From Leptodactylus fallax (Eukaryota > Chordata > Amphibia > Anura > Leptodactylidae), in NCBI GenBank assembly GCA_947044405.1, contig CAMRHE010000017.1, forward strand, positions 11,929,001 to 11,993,000: a DNA stretch of 64,000 nt, written 5' to 3'. The notes under the pieces were generated by a model. It was not told the DNA's origin. It ran no database searches and saw only the letters and a list, made by a program, of their open reading frames with translations. Below, one piece after another: positions 61,411 through 64,000 of this stretch (the stretch's first letter is position 1; each line of letters begins with the position of its first letter). The position numbers were made by a program, and so were the translations under genes.

Positions 61411-62630
61411 GGATATATTCTACTACCGGGCCATCATACATAGAGCCAAACCACAGCAAGGTGAATGTTAGTACATAGCTCTGGGGCACTTGCGGCTGTC
61501 TGTAGCAAATCAGGCCCCTCCCCCAGTGCACTTTCAGGCTGATTTGCACATAAAAAGAGGATTCTCTCTGCATTGCTATATGGGTTTGTCTATGCTTCTG
61601 ACCCTATTAGAGGCCTCTACATGGCACTATTATTGGTTTGGGAGGTATTTTGGACCTGGTAGACTCCCACACAAACAAATTATACACTGACGATTGTAGC
61701 CATCCTATAAGGGAGATTATTTGCAGTCCCCTGATCTCCACCTACCCCTCCATGGAAAGAGTAGGCTATGTAGGACAAAGTTTGCATGTGTTATTTTACT
61801 TGACTTTTGCTTTGATGGATTTATCTGGTGTTTTAATGTATTTTCTTTCTGTATCCGATAAAAGAAAATGCTGTAGGATAGAAGAACAATAATATACCTC
61901 GGCTCCTGGAACTTCTGTAATAAAACTTAATGGCGTTTCATTGAACGGTGGAGGGAGCTGCTTTAGATGCAAGGCTAAAAAGCCGTTTACCAATCATAAC
62001 AAGGCGCTCGGTATAGAGCGGACGCTAAAGGGGTTGTAAACAGTAAAGTAATAAAATGCTGTGTTAGGATGCAGCAGGCTGTCAGCAATCCGCAATCTTC
62101 ATTTTTGTAGCTCTGTAAATACATTTTTCAGAGAAAATTGGAAGCTCGGCCTTCTGTCAATCAAAATCGACTTCCCTACCGAGCTGAAAAGTAATTTCAG
62201 ACCGTCTGCTGTTCCTGGCCTGTCCGGGGTATAGGAGATAAGGGGCCTTTGAGAGTTCCTCGGCTTCATATGGATCAAAGCCTAGACTGTGTTTATAGGT
62301 AGGTGTGTGTTATAGGAGTGGTGTGTTCGGACATGCTGGGATTTCCTATTACGAGGCAGACGGAGCTGCTGCTTCCAGTGTCTGGACACAGAGTTATTCC
62401 CAGGGCTGCTATATATTAGGTAACAGAGCATTAGCTTTGCATACCTAGTTAGATATAGATTTTAGTAACCTTGCCAAAGCATTTAGCGGAGCATTATGAG
62501 GACTGGATGAAGATCTTCTCCCACTGAGGCTGGTGGCCCACTCTTAGGAGTGGCCTACTCTCAAGTCTAAGGCCGTAGAAAGCTTCTGCATTCATGGTCC
62601 AATCCATTCAAGACAACAGACTGTCAGCAC
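61411..62630. other. Non-coding, unclassified
   Basis: Presumed SUCLG2 intron. No exon upstream of A was recognised here. Confidence 0.35.
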
Positions 62631-62770
62631 TGGATTCACATCTGTGTTAAGAGTCTCCGCTGCAGATAACACTTAAAATTGAAGAGAAAAATTCCTGCAA
62701 GGAGTGCGGAAACCTGACAAACCCCATTGTAGTCTATGGGGTCTGCGGGTTTTTGCGGGTAACCGCGTAC
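62631..62770 (+). mobile_element. Family J element, left half (split by LINE)
   Basis: ctggattcacatctgtgtt, agagtctccgctgcag, tagtctatggggtctgcggg and ggtaaccgc follow the complete copy at 29846-30112 in order. Confidence 0.7.
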
Positions 62771-62774
62771 AGAG

Positions 62775-63608
62775 AATTGAGTCGGGATTTTGAAGACTGG
62801 TGCTAGTGGAACCACCTTAGGATTAATGATGGGAAGACTAAGGAGATGGTGGTGGACTTTTGTAAGTGCAGATACCCTCCTAAAGCAGTGGACATCGAGA
62901 TAGTCAACACCTATAAGTACCTGGGTGTGCTCCTCAATAATACGCTGGACTGGGCAGATCACTTGGAGGTCCTGTACAGAAGGGGTCACAGCAGGCTCTA
63001 CCTGCTTAGGAGGCCGAGAGCCTTTGGAGTCCAGGGGGCTCTTCTTAGGGCCTTTTTCAACTCGGTAGTGGCACCAGCCATCTTCTTTGGAGTGGCCTGC
63101 TGGAGGAGCAGTATATCAACCAGGGACAGAAATAAACTTGACAAGCTGATTAGAAGGGCCAGCTCTGTCCTGGGGAGCCCACTGGACCCAGTGCAGGTGG
63201 TGGGTGACAGAAGGATACTGTCCGTGGTGAGCTCTATGCGGGAGAAGAAGTCCCATCCCATGCATGAGACTGTGATCGCGCTGAGCAGTACTGTCAGTGA
63301 CCGACTGCTCCACCCTAGGTGTGAGAAGGAGCGCTATCGGAAGTCTTTCCTCCCCACCGCGGTTAGGCTGTACAACCAACACTGACCTAAGCGGAGATCA
63401 TTACACACAGAGAACTGACAGATCTTTAAGTTGTGATAACCCTTCTACTACTTTTTTTACCTGTCCCTTTCTATCTGTACCTACTGTCACTGTAATGCCT
63501 CTACCTTGGAGCTTCTTTATATATTTTATTTGTATTATCTATGCTGCTGTAACAAACTGAATTTATCCATGGTGGGACTATTAAAGGATTATCTTATCTT
63601 ATCTTTTT
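62775..63608 (+). mobile_element. 5'-truncated L2-like LINE, 3' end
   Basis: The 3' portion of a non-LTR retrotransposon: end of the reverse-transcriptase reading frame, about 220 bp of 3' UTR and a tail of ttatc repeats (aggattatcttatcttatct). A short tandem repeat tail instead of poly(A) is typical of the L2/CR1 group. It inserted into a family J element, whose right half resumes at about 63605. Exact left boundary is uncertain by 10-20 bp. Confidence 0.85.
62795..63385 (+). pseudogene. LINE reverse transcriptase, C-terminal remnant
   Basis: A 179-codon open frame from 62846 to the TGA at 63383-63385, with in-frame remnant upstream to about 62795 broken by a TAG at 62804-62806. Recognisable pieces are GKTKEMVVDF, NTYKYLGVLLNNTLDW, the RLYLLRRPRAFGV block and the final YRKSFLPTAVRLYNQ, which is the usual end of L2/Jockey-group ORF2. 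The catalytic YADD-box region and the endonuclease are missing through 5' truncation, so it cannot be autonomous. Confidence 0.9.
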
Positions 63609-63665
63609 TAAGGATGTCAGTATTTCAGGTCCCCAATGCGGACCCAAACACTAGTGAGAACGTTG
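63605..63665 (+). mobile_element. Family J element, right half
   Basis: caggtccccaatgcggaccc and aacactagtgagaacg continue the element interrupted at 62770. Confidence 0.65.
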
Positions 63666-64000
63666 CTTAAATTGGTTAGAGAAAAATTTTAAAACTTTTT
63701 GAAAAATTTTAATTATTTAAATTTGCAAAAATGTTTAACTGTCTACAAATGTATATATGGTTATGTTCTTTAACTATCACACACTTTGCTGAGACCGTAA
63801 CATGTTGGGGATTTTCTGCCTGCAAATTCAGGAAAATCTGCAACACATGATGGAAACACCCAACATAAATTTTTGCCCTAGATCCCACACTTGAAATCTA
63901 AGATTGAACATCAGCCACGGGTCAAGTAATAAAAGCAGCACAGCAGACCTGTCCACCATATAGCAATGGTTATGGGAAATTGCAGCAGCACTCCTATTAC
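63666..64000. other. AT-rich non-coding sequence
   Basis: Includes an AT-rich run (aaaattttaattatttaaat near 63704). Nothing else recognised. Confidence 0.4.

Noticed and set aside
60571..64000. Search for the SUCLG2 exon before exon A
   Set aside because: No matching frame with a donor in phase 0 was recognised in this 3.4 kb.

Overview
This is vertebrate nuclear DNA, most likely from a frog or toad. Three spliced exons of SUCLG2 (mitochondrial GDP-forming succinyl-CoA ligase beta subunit) lie on the minus strand. They sit in long introns packed with Tc1/mariner elements, TTAA-flanked MITEs, other fold-back DNA elements, one truncated LINE and three large minisatellites. The anuran assignment is an inference from the repeat content; the vertebrate assignment is firm. 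There are no operons, and no rRNA, tRNA or CRISPR was seen.

Gene layout (read right to left): exon A 60570-60474, a 17.7-kb intron, exon B 42775-42614, a 4.2-kb intron, exon C 38427-38285. Splice sites and phases join without a break and encode 132 consecutive codons plus two split ones. The exons before A and after C were not found, so about 38 kb on the left and 3.4 kb on the right are presumed intron.

Repeats by region: 0.9-3.8 kb holds a cluster of MITEs. 7.5-8.2 kb is a fold-back element with TA ends. 17.2-18.8 kb is a complete but frameshifted Tc1 element in an (AT)n tract. 20.2-20.5 kb is a textbook TTAA MITE. 31.4-34.9 kb is a 43-bp minisatellite split by a second, decayed Tc1. 40.2-42.3 kb is a 97-bp minisatellite whose two arms run in opposite directions. 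49-51.5 kb holds MITEs. 52.2-57.0 kb is a 39-bp minisatellite split by a third Tc1 with an uninterrupted 338-codon transposase. 62.6-63.7 kb is an L2-like LINE 3' end nested in another repeat.

Main observations: all three near-complete Tc1 copies sit inside tandem repeats, each with an exact TA duplication. The 39-bp minisatellite appears to be an amplified internal piece of a MITE family that is scattered through the window. The minisatellite variants differ on the two sides of the transposon. The 97-bp array forms a giant inverted repeat and contains a duplicated 388-bp higher-order block. No novel protein-coding system was found; the novelty is in repeat birth and transposon-array interplay within one gene's introns.
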